Below, piece after piece: positions 42,785 through 51,676 of a stretch of 64,000 nucleotides of DNA. Both the position numbers and the translations under genes were made by a program. This DNA comes from Streptomyces sp. f51 (GTDB taxonomy: Bacteria > Actinomycetota > Actinomycetes > Streptomycetales > Streptomycetaceae). Below the pieces are notes generated by a model. That model was not told the DNA's origin and searched no databases. It was given only the letters and a program-made list of their open reading frames with translations. The number at the start of each line of letters is the position of its first letter. Position 1 is the first letter of the stretch. The stretch lies in assembly GCF_037940415.1 (NCBI RefSeq), contig NZ_CP149798.1:5365001-5429000 (forward strand). The letters are read 5' to 3'.

Positions 42785-44677
42785 GTGCCGCAGGTGCCGC
42801 AGACATTCGATGCTCTCGCGGTGCGCACCTGGTGCGGGCTCGCGCTCCGGGCCCTGGGCCGCGCGCGCGAGGAGATCGACGCGATCAATGTCTACCCGGT
42901 CGCCGACGGGGACACCGGGACGAACCTGTATCTGACCGTGGAATCCGCCGCCGCCGCCGTCGAGGCGCTGTTCGCCGGATACGAGGCGGTGGCCGTCGCT
43001 GCGCCGGCGGCGGCGGGGGCCGACGGCTCCGGGGCCGCCGGGGATCCCGCGACGGCCGGGGGAGCCGGGGTCCCGCTCGCCGACGCCATCAGGGCGATGG
43101 CGCACGGGGCCCTGATCGGGGCCCGGGGCAACTCCGGGACCATCCTCGCGCAGCTGCTGCGGGGCATGGCCCAGGTGCTGGCGGCCGAAGGTGAGACGGC
43201 TCACACCGACGGCCGGGGCCTGTGCCTGGCCCTGCGCAACGCCGCCGACTCCGCCCGCGGGGCGGTCGCGCACCCCGTCGAGGGCACGGTCCTCACCGTC
43301 GCCTCGGCCGCCGCCGACGCGGCCCTGGGCGTCGAGGGGGACTGCGGCACGGTCGCGCTCGCCGCCTACGCGGGCGCGGGCGCCGCGCTCACCGCGACCA
43401 CCGGACAGCTCGACGTCCTGGAGCGGGCCGGTGTCGTCGACGCGGGCGGCCGGGGACTGCTGGCGGTGCTCGGGGCGCTGGCGGAGACCTTCACGGGGGA
43501 GGCGCCCAGGGCGCCCGGACCGGGGGAGGAGACCGCTCCCGGGGCGTCCGGCGCCCCGGGCGCCACGCATTCCGGCACCGCCTCTGGTGCGACGGGTTCG
43601 GACAGCACTCCGGGCGCGGGCGGCACCGGGGCCCGGGGATCCGGGACGGAACACGGACAGCGGACCGCCGGACCGGTGGGGCCGGACGGGCCGCACGGCC
43701 ACGGCGCCGACGCCGGGACCGCCTGCGGGGACGGGTCCGCGGAGAGCGGGCATCCCGCCTTCGAGGTGATCTACCTGCTGGAGGCGGAGGACACCGCGGT
43801 GGACCGGCTGCGCGACCGGCTCGACTCCCTCGGCGACTCCCTCGTCGTGGTCGGCGGAGACGGACTGTGGAACGTCCATGTGCACGTGGACGACGCGGGC
43901 GCGGCCGTCGAGGCCGGCGTCGAGGCGGGACGTCCGTACCGCATCCGGATCACCCACTTCGGTCTCGGCGACGCGCACACCGGGTCCGGGGCGGGGCGTC
44001 CGCCCCGCGAGCGGGCCCAGCGGGCCGTCGTGGCGGTCGTGCCGGGCGAGGGCCTGGCCGGCCTCTACTCGGAGGCCGGGGCCACCACCGTCCTCGCGCG
44101 GCCGGACGAACCGCCCGCCAGCGGGGAGCTCGTGGAGGCCGTACGACGGGCCCACGCGCGCGAGGTGGTGCTGCTCCCGAACGACGCCGACCTGCGGCAC
44201 ACCGCGGCGGCGGCCGCCGAACAGGCACGCGCCGAGGGCGTCCGGGTCGCGCTGATCCCGACCCGGTCCGCGGTGCAGGGCATCGCCGCGCTGGCCGTGC
44301 ACGAACCGGGGCGCCGCTTCGACGAGGACGTCGTCGCCATGACCTCGGCGGCGGGCGCGACCCGCTACGCCGAGGTCGCCGTCGCCGAGCGGCAGTCCTG
44401 GACCATGGCCGGCATCTGCCAGGCCGGGGACGTCCTCGGGCTCATCGACGGTGACGTCGCCGTCATCGGCACCGACGTGACCGCCACGGCGGAGGCGGTC
44501 CTCGACCGCATGCTCGCGGCCGGCGGCGAGATGGTCACGCTCGTCCTCGGGGACGAGGCCCCCGAGAGCATCACCGCGCACCTGGAGGCACGGGTGCGGG
44601 AGGCGTACCTCGCGGTGGACACCGTCGTGTACCGAGGCGGCCGCCAGGGCGCGCTGCTGCTGATCGGGGTCGAGTAG
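42785..44677 (+). CDS. DAK2-domain fatty-acid-kinase-like protein
   Basis: A 630-residue protein of the YloV/FakA type. The N-terminal DAK2 kinase domain contains INVYPVADGDTGTNLYLTVE (nucleotide/Mg site), GARGNSGTILAQLLRGM and DAGGRGLLAVL. A Gly/Ala/Ser-rich low-complexity linker (about 245-320) leads to the DegV-like C-terminal part (RITHFGLGDAHT, VVPGEGLAGLYSEAGA, LPNDADLRHTA). In firmicutes FakA phosphorylates fatty acids bound by FakB; here function is by homology. GTG 42785 with AAGGAGG. In relatives this gene commonly precedes recG. Confidence 0.85.
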   Translation: MPQVPQTFDALAVRTWCGLALRALGRAREEIDAINVYPVADGDTGTNLYLTVESAAAAVEALFAGYEAVAVAAPAAAGADGSGAAGDPATAGGAGVPLADAIRAMAHGALIGARGNSGTILAQLLRGMAQVLAAEGETAHTDGRGLCLALRNAADSARGAVAHPVEGTVLTVASAAADAALGVEGDCGTVALAAYAGAGAALTATTGQLDVLERAGVVDAGGRGLLAVLGALAETFTGEAPRAPGPGEETAPGASGAPGATHSGTASGATGSDSTPGAGGTGARGSGTEHGQRTAGPVGPDGPHGHGADAGTACGDGSAESGHPAFEVIYLLEAEDTAVDRLRDRLDSLGDSLVVVGGDGLWNVHVHVDDAGAAVEAGVEAGRPYRIRITHFGLGDAHTGSGAGRPPRERAQRAVVAVVPGEGLAGLYSEAGATTVLARPDEPPASGELVEAVRRAHAREVVLLPNDADLRHTAAAAAEQARAEGVRVALIPTRSAVQGIAALAVHEPGRRFDEDVVAMTSAAGATRYAEVAVAERQSWTMAGICQAGDVLGLIDGDVAVIGTDVTATAEAVLDRMLAAGGEMVTLVLGDEAPESITAHLEARVREAYLAVDTVVYRGGRQGALLLIGVE

Positions 44678-44695
44678 CGGACCCGGTGCCGGCGG

Positions 44696-45631
44696 TCAGG
44701 CGCTCGCGGGCACCTCGGCCCGCCGGGGGACCTCCGGGACCCCGGCCGTCCGGTGGGCGCGTTCGACGGCCTGGCCCCAGTAGGTCCCGGCGACCATGAG
44801 CAGGGCGCCGAGTGCGGTGAGAGCCGTCAGATGCTCGCCGCCCAGGACGACGCCGACCGCGACGGCCCAGACCGGCTCGGTGCCCAGCAGCAGACTGACC
44901 CGGCTGGCGGAGCTGCGCTGCACCGCCCAGGTCTGGGCGAGGAAGGCGAACAGGCCGCAGAACAGGGCGAGATAGAAGAGCCGCGCCCAGCCGCCGGCGT
45001 CGACCCCGCCGAGTGTCGTCAGGCTGCCCGCGACGGGCACCGCGAACAGGACGGCACCGACGAGCGTCTGGACGGCCGTGACGTGCAGCGGGCGCACCGG
45101 GTGACGGGCGGTGAGCCGTCCCACCAGGGCCACATGGGCCGCGCGGACCAGTGCGGCGGCGAGGATCAGCAGGTCGCCGCCGCCGGGCGAGTGGAAGCCG
45201 CTGCCGGACACCAGAAGGACGACGGCGAGCAGACACAGGCCGGTCGCGGCGAAGTAGCGGGGCGGCAGCCAGGCCGCGCAGGACGTACGGTCCAGCAGCG
45301 GGGTGAGCACGATGGTGAGGCTGATCAGCAGGCCCGCGTTGGCGGCACTGGTGTGGGCGACCCCGTACGTCTCCAGGACCAGGACCGCCGCCTGGGTGAC
45401 CCCCAGCACCGCCCCGACCCGCAGCTCGTCGCGCGTGCAGCGCCGCGCCCGGCGCCGGACGCCGAGGAGCGCGGCACAGGCCGCGGCCGAGATGCCGTAC
45501 CGCGCGAAGAGGACCAGCAGGACGGGGAGTGCCGACGTGGCGGACTTGGCGGCCAGGTAACTGGAACCCCAGACGACGGCGACAAGGAGAAGCACCGCGT
45601 CGGTGCTGCGGACTCGGGACACGCCCCACAC
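44696..45631 (-). CDS. EamA/DMT-family transporter
   Basis: A 311-residue drug/metabolite-type exporter with about ten membrane helices in two EamA halves (VLLLVAVVWGSSYLAAKSA at the start of the first; LGTEPVWAVAVGVVLGGEHL near the end of the second). The substrate is unknown; relatives export amino acids or metabolites. GTG 45631 after GAGGG. Divergent from a LysR gene 72 bases away, which likely controls it. Convergent with the DAK2 gene. Confidence 0.88.
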   Translation of the reverse strand: MWGVSRVRSTDAVLLLVAVVWGSSYLAAKSATSALPVLLVLFARYGISAAACAALLGVRRRARRCTRDELRVGAVLGVTQAAVLVLETYGVAHTSAANAGLLISLTIVLTPLLDRTSCAAWLPPRYFAATGLCLLAVVLLVSGSGFHSPGGGDLLILAAALVRAAHVALVGRLTARHPVRPLHVTAVQTLVGAVLFAVPVAGSLTTLGGVDAGGWARLFYLALFCGLFAFLAQTWAVQRSSASRVSLLLGTEPVWAVAVGVVLGGEHLTALTALGALLMVAGTYWGQAVERAHRTAGVPEVPRRAEVPASA

Positions 45632-45703
45632 GTTCCCTCACCGCGACCCTGAAGCCCAGAGCGAGGTTCTTCACCATCTCTTAAGCATCACTACAATGAA
45701 CGG

Positions 45704-46627
45704 GTGAACGAGCGGCAGCTGCGGATCCTGCGTGAACTGGGCGAGCTGGGAAGTGTCACCGCCGTGGCGGAGGCGCTGCTGATGACCCCCTCGGCGATCT
45801 CCCAGCACCTGCGGCTCCTGCAACGCTCGATCCCGGTCCCGCTCACCGAACGCGACGGACGGCGGCTGGTGCTGACGGACGCAGGGCGGGTGCTGGCCGG
45901 CGCGGCCGTCGAGGTGGAGAGCGCCCTCGCGCGGGCACGGCACTGCGTGGACGAGTTCGTCGGCGAACCGGCCGGGGAGGTGTCGGTGGCCGCCTTCCAC
46001 AGCGCGGCCGCCACGTTCTTCCCCGTCCTGCTGCGCGACCGGGCCGCCGCGGCCCCGCGGCTCGCGCTGGCCGACGAGGACGTGGCGCAGGACCATTTCC
46101 CCCGGCTCACCCGGGACTACGACCTCGTCGTCGCCCACCATCTCGCGCACACGCCGCCCTGGCCGCCTACCGTCACCGCGAGCACGCTGCTGAGCGAACC
46201 CCTGGACGTCGCCCTGCCCGCCAGCCACCCGCTGGCCCGGGAGACGAGCCTGACCGCGCGTGATGTCGCGGACCAGCCCTGGATCACCGTGCACGACGGT
46301 TTCCCGCTGATGGCCACCGTCGACGCCATCGCGACCGCCGCGAACCGGCGGCTCGACATCGTCCACCGCGTCAACGAGTTCACGGTGGTCGCGGAGATCG
46401 TCGCCGCGGGAGGGGGGCTCGCCCTGATGCCCCGCTGGACCACCCGGCCGCATCCCGCCCTGGTCCTCAGACCCCTGACCGGGGTGCACGCCGTCCGCCG
46501 CATCGACGTGCTCCACCGTCCCGAACGCGCGGCACGCAAGGCCGTACGGACGGTCCTCGGCGAACTGCGCCGCGCGGCCGACACGATCCGCGCCGGCGAC
46601 ACGACGGGCCCCGCCACCACGCCCTAG
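45704..46627 (+). CDS. LysR-family regulator
   Basis: A 307-residue LysR regulator with the N-terminal HTH (LGSVTAVAEALLMTPSAISQ, HLRLLQ) and the substrate-binding fold after residue 90. GTG 45704. It is divergent from the EamA transporter. Its stop shares the palindromic tetranucleotide CTAG (46624-46627) with the stop of the converging TPR gene, so the two coding regions overlap by four bases. Confidence 0.88.
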   Translation: MNERQLRILRELGELGSVTAVAEALLMTPSAISQHLRLLQRSIPVPLTERDGRRLVLTDAGRVLAGAAVEVESALARARHCVDEFVGEPAGEVSVAAFHSAAATFFPVLLRDRAAAAPRLALADEDVAQDHFPRLTRDYDLVVAHHLAHTPPWPPTVTASTLLSEPLDVALPASHPLARETSLTARDVADQPWITVHDGFPLMATVDAIATAANRRLDIVHRVNEFTVVAEIVAAGGGLALMPRWTTRPHPALVLRPLTGVHAVRRIDVLHRPERAARKAVRTVLGELRRAADTIRAGDTTGPATTP

Positions 46628-49600
46628 CCGGCCTCCCGGGCGAGCGCGATCAGCTTCTCGGCCTCGGCCCGCCGGGCCACGGCGGCCTCCCCTTCCAGCC
46701 GCTCGCACAGGGCGAGAACGGTGTGCGCGCGTGCCGTGGCGGCCTCACGCAGCCCCAGCTCGGTCTCCAGCCGGCCGGCGGCCAGCTCGGCGCCGGTCCT
46801 CGAACCGAGCAGGGTCTCTCCGAGCGAGGCGAACACGGCGGCCGCCCGGTTCATGTGCCCGAGGGCCTCCTCGAACGCCTCCCGTACGGCACGGTCACCC
46901 TCCTCGGCGGCGTCAGGGACCGAGCGGGCCACCAGATCGCCGAACTGGCTGTGGGTGTGCCCGAGTTCGGTGACCATGCGACGCCCGTCGTCCGCGCCCC
47001 GGTCCTCGTCGCCTGCCTGGACCGCGGCTTCGCCGCCGTCACCCCCTCCCGGCCGGGCCGCCCCGGGCGGGAGCACGGCCGCCGCCTCGCACTCACGGAC
47101 GGCCTCCGCCATCAGCTCCCGCGCCTCGCCGAGTCCTCCCTCCCGCCCGGCCGCGCTCCACGCGCGGGCCCGCAGCGCGCGCACCAGCGCACCGGCGTCG
47201 CCCAGCTCGCGCCACAGACCGCAGGCGCGGACGTAGGCCTGATCCGCCTCGGCGGCCAGCCCGGCGTTCGCGAGGGCCTCGGCAGCGAGGTTCGCGAGCA
47301 TCGCGTGGTCGCGCTGCTCGGGCCAGTGCCGGGCGATCCCGGCGGCGCGCAGCCAGTGTCCGGCGGCCTCGCGGTGTTCGCCGAGCTCGGTGAGACAGTC
47401 GCCGAGCCACCAGCGGGTCTGCACGATCGAGCCCTCGCCGTGCAGCTCGGCGGTCAGATCAGGCAGCGCCGACTCCAGGATCTCGGCGGCCTCGGCCCAC
47501 CTCCCCAGGCGCAGCAGAAAGCCACCGAGGTGGTGGCGCGCCCACGCCCCGAACGTGGCGGCCTGGTCCGCCGCGTCGGCCCAGTGCGCGGCCTCCAGGG
47601 CGTGCTCAGCGGCGGGGCCGAACCGCCCGGTGGCCGCGAGCGTCTCGGCGAGCCGCAGATGAAGCTGGGCATGGCCCGCCGGCTCCAGATGGGACCCGCC
47701 GTGCTCCAGCGCGGCCCGCGTCGCCCGTTCCGCGGCCTCCGGATCGCCGAGGTGCGTGGCGATGGCGGCGAGCCGGGAGTCGTACTCGACGGCGAACCAC
47801 GGCAGCCCCGCCGCCACGAACCCGTCGACGGCGCGCCGCAGGTGTCCGGCGGCCCCCTCGGCGTCGTCGGTGCGGGCGGCGAGCTCCCCGAGCATCGCGT
47901 ACGCCTCGGCGGCCCGCGACGCGAGCGCCACGTCCTCCCCGACGTACGGCTCCGCGAACTCCAGCAGCTCGACCGCCGCCTCCTCGGCGGCGGCCATGAC
48001 CTCGGCCTCGGAGTCCGGGCCGACGCCGGTGAGCGGCCGTCCGTCCACGGCCGCGCTCTCCAGCTCGTCCACCCGGTGCAACAGCGTCCGCGCCCGGCTC
48101 ACCAGCACGGACGCCGTCTGCGCGGCCTGTGTCCTGCCGTCCGCGAACAGGGCGAGCACCTGCTCACGCAACTCCGCCACGGCCGCCAGGGCCTTCTCCG
48201 AGGATCCGCCCGACAGCGCCCGGACATGGGCGGCCCGGGAACGGGCCGCGAGGGCCTCACCGGGATCGCCCGCCCGCGCGTACAGCTCGGCGGCCTCCTG
48301 GAAGAGCGCGGCTCCCTGCGGCCCGCGGCCCATCGCCGCGTGATCGGCGATCTCCGCGCGGTCGCGCGGCTCCAGTTCGAGGCCCTCGGCGGCGCGCCCC
48401 ACCGCCGCCCACGCCGGGACCGCGTCCGGGTCCCGCAGCGCGGAGAGCCGCCGCGCCTCGGCGAGCAGCGCCTCAAGACCCGGTTCGGCGGCCTCGGCCT
48501 CAGGCGGCGACGTACCGGCGGACACCGGTGCCGTCCGATGGTGCCCGGCGCCCGCGGGACCCGCGGAGCGGACCCCGAGGGGCAGCCGGCCGACGAGCGG
48601 CGGCCGGTCCATGCGCGCGCGGACCCGCTCGCCGATGTACGGCGTGCCGTTGCGGTCGTCGAACCGCGCGGCCAGCGCCAGCGCCTCCCCGCGCGCGTAC
48701 GCGGCGAGTTCCGCCGCCGTCCACGTCCGTCCGGCGGGCCCGGGAACCGGCTGTCCGGCGTGCCCGAGCGCGGTCAGCCGGTCCATCGTGAGCGCCACGA
48801 CCGACAGGAAGTCCAGCCTGCTGCGCGGATCACCCGAGTCCGTGAAATAGGCCGGGCGCTCGGCGAGCAGTTCCAGGGCGCGCGCCTCGTTCCCGGTCAG
48901 GGCGCAGAACTCCACGTGGTCCGCGTAGGCGCCCCGCATGCTCTCCATGGCCCGCACCAGCCGGAACCCGCGCAGATGATGGGCGCGGGCCTCCTCGACC
49001 CGCCCGAGGCGCAGCAGCGGCAGCAGGGAGGACGCGAGGACGCTGTGCGGCTCGTGGGCGCAGGCGTACTCGCCGGCGAGCACCGGCGCCCACAGCTCAA
49101 GCGCCTCCCCGTCCGCGCCGCGCACCGCCCGCCACCACCCCTGCCCGTGCAGCTCGCACGCGTGGCAGTCGGCCATCGCGTCACGGTCCGCCGCCAGCCA
49201 GGCGCCGTACGCCCGCTCGGCGCGCTCCAGATCGCCCAGATGGGCGGCGACACTGAACTCGGCGCCGCGCACGGCCCGTTCGGAGTGACCGGCCAGACGG
49301 TAGCGCCGCTCCATCTCGCCGAGCCACTTCTCTATGGAGGCGAGCGGGACGTGCGGCTGGTCGAGCATGCCCGCCGACATCCACTTGAAGACCCAGTGCA
49401 GCGAGTGGATCTCGAACTCGTCGAAGTCCTCCGGGTGTTCGTCCCACATGCGCAGCAGACGCGCGAAGGGAACGAACATCTTCCCTTTCTCGGAGCTGTA
49501 GTTGTACACCTTCAGCTGGTGGCCGAGCGCCTCTATGACGGCGAGCGGGACGTCCAGCTTCTCGGCCTCCACGAGCAGCTGCTCCGCGCGCGCGTTGCGG

Positions 49601-49674
49601 CCGGGCCCCTCGGGCTGCTCGTAGTTGTCCGCCATGGCCCGGCGCAGTGAGTCGAAGTCCATGGCGGAGCTCAT
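46624..49674 (-). CDS. Large TPR-repeat protein, partner of HSP90-like gene
   Basis: A 1016-residue, almost entirely helical protein rich in Ala, Glu and Arg, with many tetratricopeptide-like repeats (ALFQEAAELYARAGDPGEAL, AAGHWLRAAGIARHW, LRALRARAWSAAGREGG). A conserved-looking N-terminal part (FDEFEIHSLHWVFKWMSAGM) precedes the repeats. No signal peptide and no membrane segment. ATG 49674 overlaps the stop of the HSP90-like gene (ATGA), so the two proteins are made together. By analogy with TPR co-chaperones of eukaryotic HSP90, it may be its client adaptor; this is inference. Confidence 0.85.
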   Translation of the reverse strand: MSSAMDFDSLRRAMADNYEQPEGPGRNARAEQLLVEAEKLDVPLAVIEALGHQLKVYNYSSEKGKMFVPFARLLRMWDEHPEDFDEFEIHSLHWVFKWMSAGMLDQPHVPLASIEKWLGEMERRYRLAGHSERAVRGAEFSVAAHLGDLERAERAYGAWLAADRDAMADCHACELHGQGWWRAVRGADGEALELWAPVLAGEYACAHEPHSVLASSLLPLLRLGRVEEARAHHLRGFRLVRAMESMRGAYADHVEFCALTGNEARALELLAERPAYFTDSGDPRSRLDFLSVVALTMDRLTALGHAGQPVPGPAGRTWTAAELAAYARGEALALAARFDDRNGTPYIGERVRARMDRPPLVGRLPLGVRSAGPAGAGHHRTAPVSAGTSPPEAEAAEPGLEALLAEARRLSALRDPDAVPAWAAVGRAAEGLELEPRDRAEIADHAAMGRGPQGAALFQEAAELYARAGDPGEALAARSRAAHVRALSGGSSEKALAAVAELREQVLALFADGRTQAAQTASVLVSRARTLLHRVDELESAAVDGRPLTGVGPDSEAEVMAAAEEAAVELLEFAEPYVGEDVALASRAAEAYAMLGELAARTDDAEGAAGHLRRAVDGFVAAGLPWFAVEYDSRLAAIATHLGDPEAAERATRAALEHGGSHLEPAGHAQLHLRLAETLAATGRFGPAAEHALEAAHWADAADQAATFGAWARHHLGGFLLRLGRWAEAAEILESALPDLTAELHGEGSIVQTRWWLGDCLTELGEHREAAGHWLRAAGIARHWPEQRDHAMLANLAAEALANAGLAAEADQAYVRACGLWRELGDAGALVRALRARAWSAAGREGGLGEARELMAEAVRECEAAAVLPPGAARPGGGDGGEAAVQAGDEDRGADDGRRMVTELGHTHSQFGDLVARSVPDAAEEGDRAVREAFEEALGHMNRAAAVFASLGETLLGSRTGAELAAGRLETELGLREAATARAHTVLALCERLEGEAAVARRAEAEKLIALAREAG

Positions 49675-51509
49675 CGGCGGCCGTCCGTTCCGGGGTCGGT
49701 GTGGGTGGCCCACTCCAGGAGGCCGATGAAGGCGCGGTTCAGGAGCGCCGAGTCGGCGGGCCGCAGCGGGCGCTGGGCCATCAGCAGGGCCTGCCCGTAC
49801 AGGGACTCGGTGGCGGTGCCGATCAGGTCCGGATCGCCGAGCGAACCGATCCTGCGGATCAGCGGGTTGAGATGGTTGAGGACCAGCCGGGCGCGTGGCG
49901 CGCTGCCGCGCAGCGAGCCGAGAATGCCCGCCCACAGGTCGTCGGCCTGCTCCTCGGCCTCCGCACGGGCCTGTTCGTGGCGGGCCGCGCGGTCGTCCAG
50001 ATGCAGGGCGGGCACCGACAGGGGATGGAAGGCGCGCAGCACCACATCGCAGTTCAGCGGATCGAGCCGGGCCCGCGCGGCCGCGAGGAAGCCCGACAGC
50101 GCCAGCTCCTCGGCCGGATCGACGGTGTCGAGGTGCGCGGTCACGGTGTCCGCGTCCAGCTCGGAGACGGCCGTACCCGGGCGCACGGCGGGCAGCGCCT
50201 CGATCAGCTCGCTGTCGTACGTGTAGCCGCCGTTGACGACCCCGACGCCCTGCGCGGAGGCGATCGGCGCGACCTGCCGGTACTCCTCGACGGTCCGGGT
50301 GAAGTGCACCAGCGGGTGCCGCTGCGCGAACTCCTCGAGGGACAGCCGTCCGTCGGTCGTCTCGAAGGGCAGCCACGGCAGCATCGTGCGCAGCATCTCC
50401 GCGTCGTGCCGCGCCAGCGACTTCACCCCCAGGTGGTGCACGGACAGGAAGGCCGCGAGACGCTCCGGATCACCCGCCGCGAGGCCGGTCAGCCAGGACC
50501 GGATGCGCTCGCCCAGCGCCTCCCGTACGGCGGCGAGCGTCTCGTCCTCGTACAGCGACTCGCGGGACGCGGTGGGCCGCAGGCTGTCCGTGTCGAGGAC
50601 GCAGCGCACGAAGAACGCCCAGTCGGGCAGCAGCTGTTCGGCCCGCTCGGTGAGCAGCATGCCCTTCAGGTGCACCCGGTGGCTCGCGCGCTGGGCGGGG
50701 GAGACCGCCGTCGGCAGGACGTAGGCCACGCCCCGGACGCCCGCCAGCGGCACGTTCAGGTCGATCGAGTCCAACGGCGTGAAACCGAACAGCTCCCGGC
50801 AGTGCCGGGCCAGGGCGACCCGCCGGGCGGAGGGGCTCGGATGGGGCCGGTCCCAGGGCGCGGGCAGGTCCGCGACCGCCTCGTCGCCGACGCGTACGTC
50901 GTACGGCAGCAGCGCCCCGAAGTCGCGCGCCAGCGACCGGACCCGCTCCGGGCTCAGCCACTCGCCCGCCCCGGCCCGCGCCACCAGGTGCACGGTGGTG
51001 CCCGGCTCGGTGCGGGCCTCCCGCGGCAGGGTGCGCACGGTGTACGAGCCGTCGTCGGCCGCCGTCCACTCGACCGGGGCCGCGTCGGGCGTCCGGGCGC
51101 TGAGGCTGACCACCCGGATCCGCTCGGCGACGACGAAGCACGCCAGCAGCCCGATGCCGAACTGGCCGAGGAACTCCGAACGCGCCGACTCCAGACCGTC
51201 GTTCCGCTTGGAGCTGCGGCCGATGGTCGCCAGCAGACTGTGCACGTCGGACTCGGTGAGCCCGACACCGGAGTCCTCCACCCGCAGGGTCCCGCCCTCG
51301 GCGTGCAGCCGCACCGTGGCCGGGGCGTCCGGCTGCTCGGCGCGCCGCGCCGTGATCGCGTCGACGGCGTTCTGCAACAGCTCGCGCAGATAGACCTTGG
51401 GGCTGGAGTAGAGGTGATGGGAGAGGAGGTCGACCAGACCGCGCAGGTCGACCTGGAACGTATGAGGTGACGGGGAGGCCGGGGACGGCTGTGAGGTCTG
51501 GGAGTCCAT
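49671..51509 (-). CDS. HSP90-family (HtpG-like) ATPase, divergent
   Basis: A 612-residue HSP90-type protein. The Bergerat ATPase shows LRELLQNAVDAI (catalytic Glu and Asn), VEDSGVGLTESD, IGRSSKRN lid and EFLGQFGIGLLACFVVAERI. The middle domain has RVHLKGMLLTERAEQLLPDW, and TASRESLYEDE holds the arginine expected to reach the ATP. The C-terminal domain is less typical and lacks a MEEVD tail. ATG 51509 has a weak ribosome site; the frame stays open upstream. Coupled by ATGA to the TPR gene. Whether the strain has another htpG is not visible. Confidence 0.9.
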   Translation of the reverse strand: MDSQTSQPSPASPSPHTFQVDLRGLVDLLSHHLYSSPKVYLRELLQNAVDAITARRAEQPDAPATVRLHAEGGTLRVEDSGVGLTESDVHSLLATIGRSSKRNDGLESARSEFLGQFGIGLLACFVVAERIRVVSLSARTPDAAPVEWTAADDGSYTVRTLPREARTEPGTTVHLVARAGAGEWLSPERVRSLARDFGALLPYDVRVGDEAVADLPAPWDRPHPSPSARRVALARHCRELFGFTPLDSIDLNVPLAGVRGVAYVLPTAVSPAQRASHRVHLKGMLLTERAEQLLPDWAFFVRCVLDTDSLRPTASRESLYEDETLAAVREALGERIRSWLTGLAAGDPERLAAFLSVHHLGVKSLARHDAEMLRTMLPWLPFETTDGRLSLEEFAQRHPLVHFTRTVEEYRQVAPIASAQGVGVVNGGYTYDSELIEALPAVRPGTAVSELDADTVTAHLDTVDPAEELALSGFLAAARARLDPLNCDVVLRAFHPLSVPALHLDDRAARHEQARAEAEEQADDLWAGILGSLRGSAPRARLVLNHLNPLIRRIGSLGDPDLIGTATESLYGQALLMAQRPLRPADSALLNRAFIGLLEWATHTDPGTDGRR

Positions 51510-51622
51510 CGTCGCTGCGCCGGCCGGCGGGGGGAACGGGCGACGGCGCGGGGTAGGGCGGTCCCGGGAGGCGGTGACCGCGAAGAGGGCCGGGCGCGTC
51601 ATCCTAGGCCCGGAACCAGCCG

Positions 51623-51652
51623 TCTGACCAGCGGATTTCCAGGACCTATACG
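51623..51652 (+). promoter_or_regulatory. Candidate recG promoter
   Basis: TCTGAC (51623-51628), an 18-base spacer and TATACG (51647-51652). The expected start of transcription near 51659 excludes the ATG at 51656 and supports ATG 51677 as the recG start. Confidence 0.45.
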
Positions 51653-51676
51653 GCAATGTCAGTGCGGTGGTGTGCA

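Noticed and set aside
44696..51509. Check for integrase, transposase or direct-repeat ends around the four-gene insert
   Set aside because: No such gene and no flanking repeats were seen, so it is not called a mobile element.
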